6,012 bases of DNA from Candidatus Dojkabacteria bacterium. Lineage in GTDB: Bacteria; Patescibacteriota; Dojkabacteria; SC72; JAHDCA01. The stretch covers positions 1-6,012 of the forward strand of contig JAHDCA010000060.1 in NCBI GenBank assembly GCA_020630115.1. The letters run 5' to 3'. Shown here one piece after another: positions 5,320 through 6,012 of this stretch. Both the position numbers and the translations under genes were made by a program. The notes under the pieces are model-generated. The model had not been told where the DNA came from, ran no database searches, and saw only the letters and a program-made list of their open reading frames with translations. How positions within the stretch are numbered: the first letter of the stretch is position 1; every line of letters starts with the position of its first letter.

Positions 5320-6012
5320 ATGATAGATACAATTTCAGTAAAAGGCGCTAAAGTTCATAACCTAAAGGATGTTTCAATCGATATCCCAAAGAACAAACTC
5401 GTAGTATTCACAGGAGTCTCTGGTTCGGGGAAGTCATCCCTCGCATTCGATACGATCTACGCCGAAGGACAGCGAAGATATGTCGAAAGCCTTTCTTCAT
5501 ATGCTAGGCAATTTTTGGGACTTATGGAGAAGCCTGATGTAGAAAGTATTACTGGACTCTCCCCTGCTATCTCGATCGACCAGAAGACTTCAGGATCTAA
5601 CCCTAGATCAACTGTTGGGACGATTACTGAGATTTACGATTACTTAAGACTACTTTATGCACAAACTGGAACTACACATTGTCCAAACTGTAGTGAACCT
5701 GTTAGTGCTCAAACATTACCGGAGATTCAAGAGCAGATCATAGAGATAATCAATGAAACAATTACTGAGAATAAAGATGCCTCAAAGCCGATTAAGTTCC
5801 AGATACTTGCACCGATTATCCAGGAGAGGAAAGGAACATACAAAGAATTATTTTCTTCGCTACTCTCAAAAGGATTTTTGAGAGCTCGGGTAAATGGTAA
5901 GTTAACAACACTTGAAGACGCTGAGAACTTAGAGTTAGATAGATATAAAAAACATACTATTGACTTAGTAATCGATAGATTTGCAATCGACCTAGAGAAA
6001 CTTAAAGATAGC
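5320..6012 (+). CDS. uvrA: Excinuclease ABC subunit A, N-terminal 231 residues (partial)
   Basis: The frame starts at ATG 5320 and runs off the right edge, so about three quarters of the protein (family length ~930-970) is missing. UvrA is the damage-scanning ATPase of nucleotide excision repair; it works as a dimer with UvrB on DNA. The fragment shows the family start (IDTISVKGAKVHNLKDVSIDIP), the first Walker A motif GVSGSGKSS at 32-40, the strictly typical AEGQRRYVESLSSYARQFL (48-66), the SIDQKTSGSNPRSTVGTITEIYDYLRLL segment (85-112) and the first CPNC zinc-type pair (121-124). The rest (to residue 231) is the UvrB-binding/insertion region. No Shine-Dalgarno sequence is present. Identification is secure from these motifs. 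Confidence 0.97.
   Translation, partial: MIDTISVKGAKVHNLKDVSIDIPKNKLVVFTGVSGSGKSSLAFDTIYAEGQRRYVESLSSYARQFLGLMEKPDVESITGLSPAISIDQKTSGSNPRSTVGTITEIYDYLRLLYAQTGTTHCPNCSEPVSAQTLPEIQEQIIEIINETITENKDASKPIKFQILAPIIQERKGTYKELFSSLLSKGFLRARVNGKLTTLEDAENLELDRYKKHTIDLVIDRFAIDLEKLKDS

Noticed and set aside
1..6012. Mobile element, CRISPR array or phage module
   Set aside because: No transposase, integrase, terminal inverted repeats, direct-repeat array or phage structural motif was found.

Overview
The window is AT-rich bacterial DNA. Its dense small genes, nearly absent Shine-Dalgarno sequences, TATAAT boxes only a few bases before start codons, and a single-pass PEGA-domain protein suggest a member of the Candidate Phyla Radiation (Patescibacteria). 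This assignment is inferred from style and gene content; no rRNA is present. The standard bacterial code fits, because the long genes contain no in-frame TGA.

Left part (1-2609, read leftward): a leader region, trpS, a Nudix hydrolase and an unrecognised partial gene follow each other with gaps of 19 and 27 bases and look like one operon. The trpS product is about 500 residues rather than the usual ~330, because a YbaK/ProX-like aminoacyl-tRNA deacylase domain is fused in front of the TrpRS catalytic core. The 351 bases between trpS and the divergent PEGA gene hold the most interesting element: an extended -10 promoter, a 21-codon leader ORF with two Trp codons starting about where transcription should start, a perfect 7-bp antiterminator formed with the second Trp codon region, and an intrinsic terminator before trpS. 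This is the layout of a tryptophan attenuator, here apparently controlling a tryptophanyl-tRNA synthetase from a leaderless leader peptide. A further possible 31-codon ORF with its own promoter lies just upstream.

Middle part (2610-4274): a rightward gene for a membrane-anchored extracytoplasmic protein (one N-terminal transmembrane helix, a PEGA domain, then a long beta-rich region), followed by a leftward tRNA-Arg(CCU) with encoded CCA and its own -10 box.

Right part (4333-6012): a leftward unrecognised gene (221 aa, GTG start), with a coding-like tail beyond its stop that may be a small downstream gene or gene debris, and the divergent, rightward 5' part of uvrA (nucleotide excision repair), cut by the window end. 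Both divergent genes have TATAAT boxes 5-9 bases before their start codons, so both messages are probably leaderless or nearly so.
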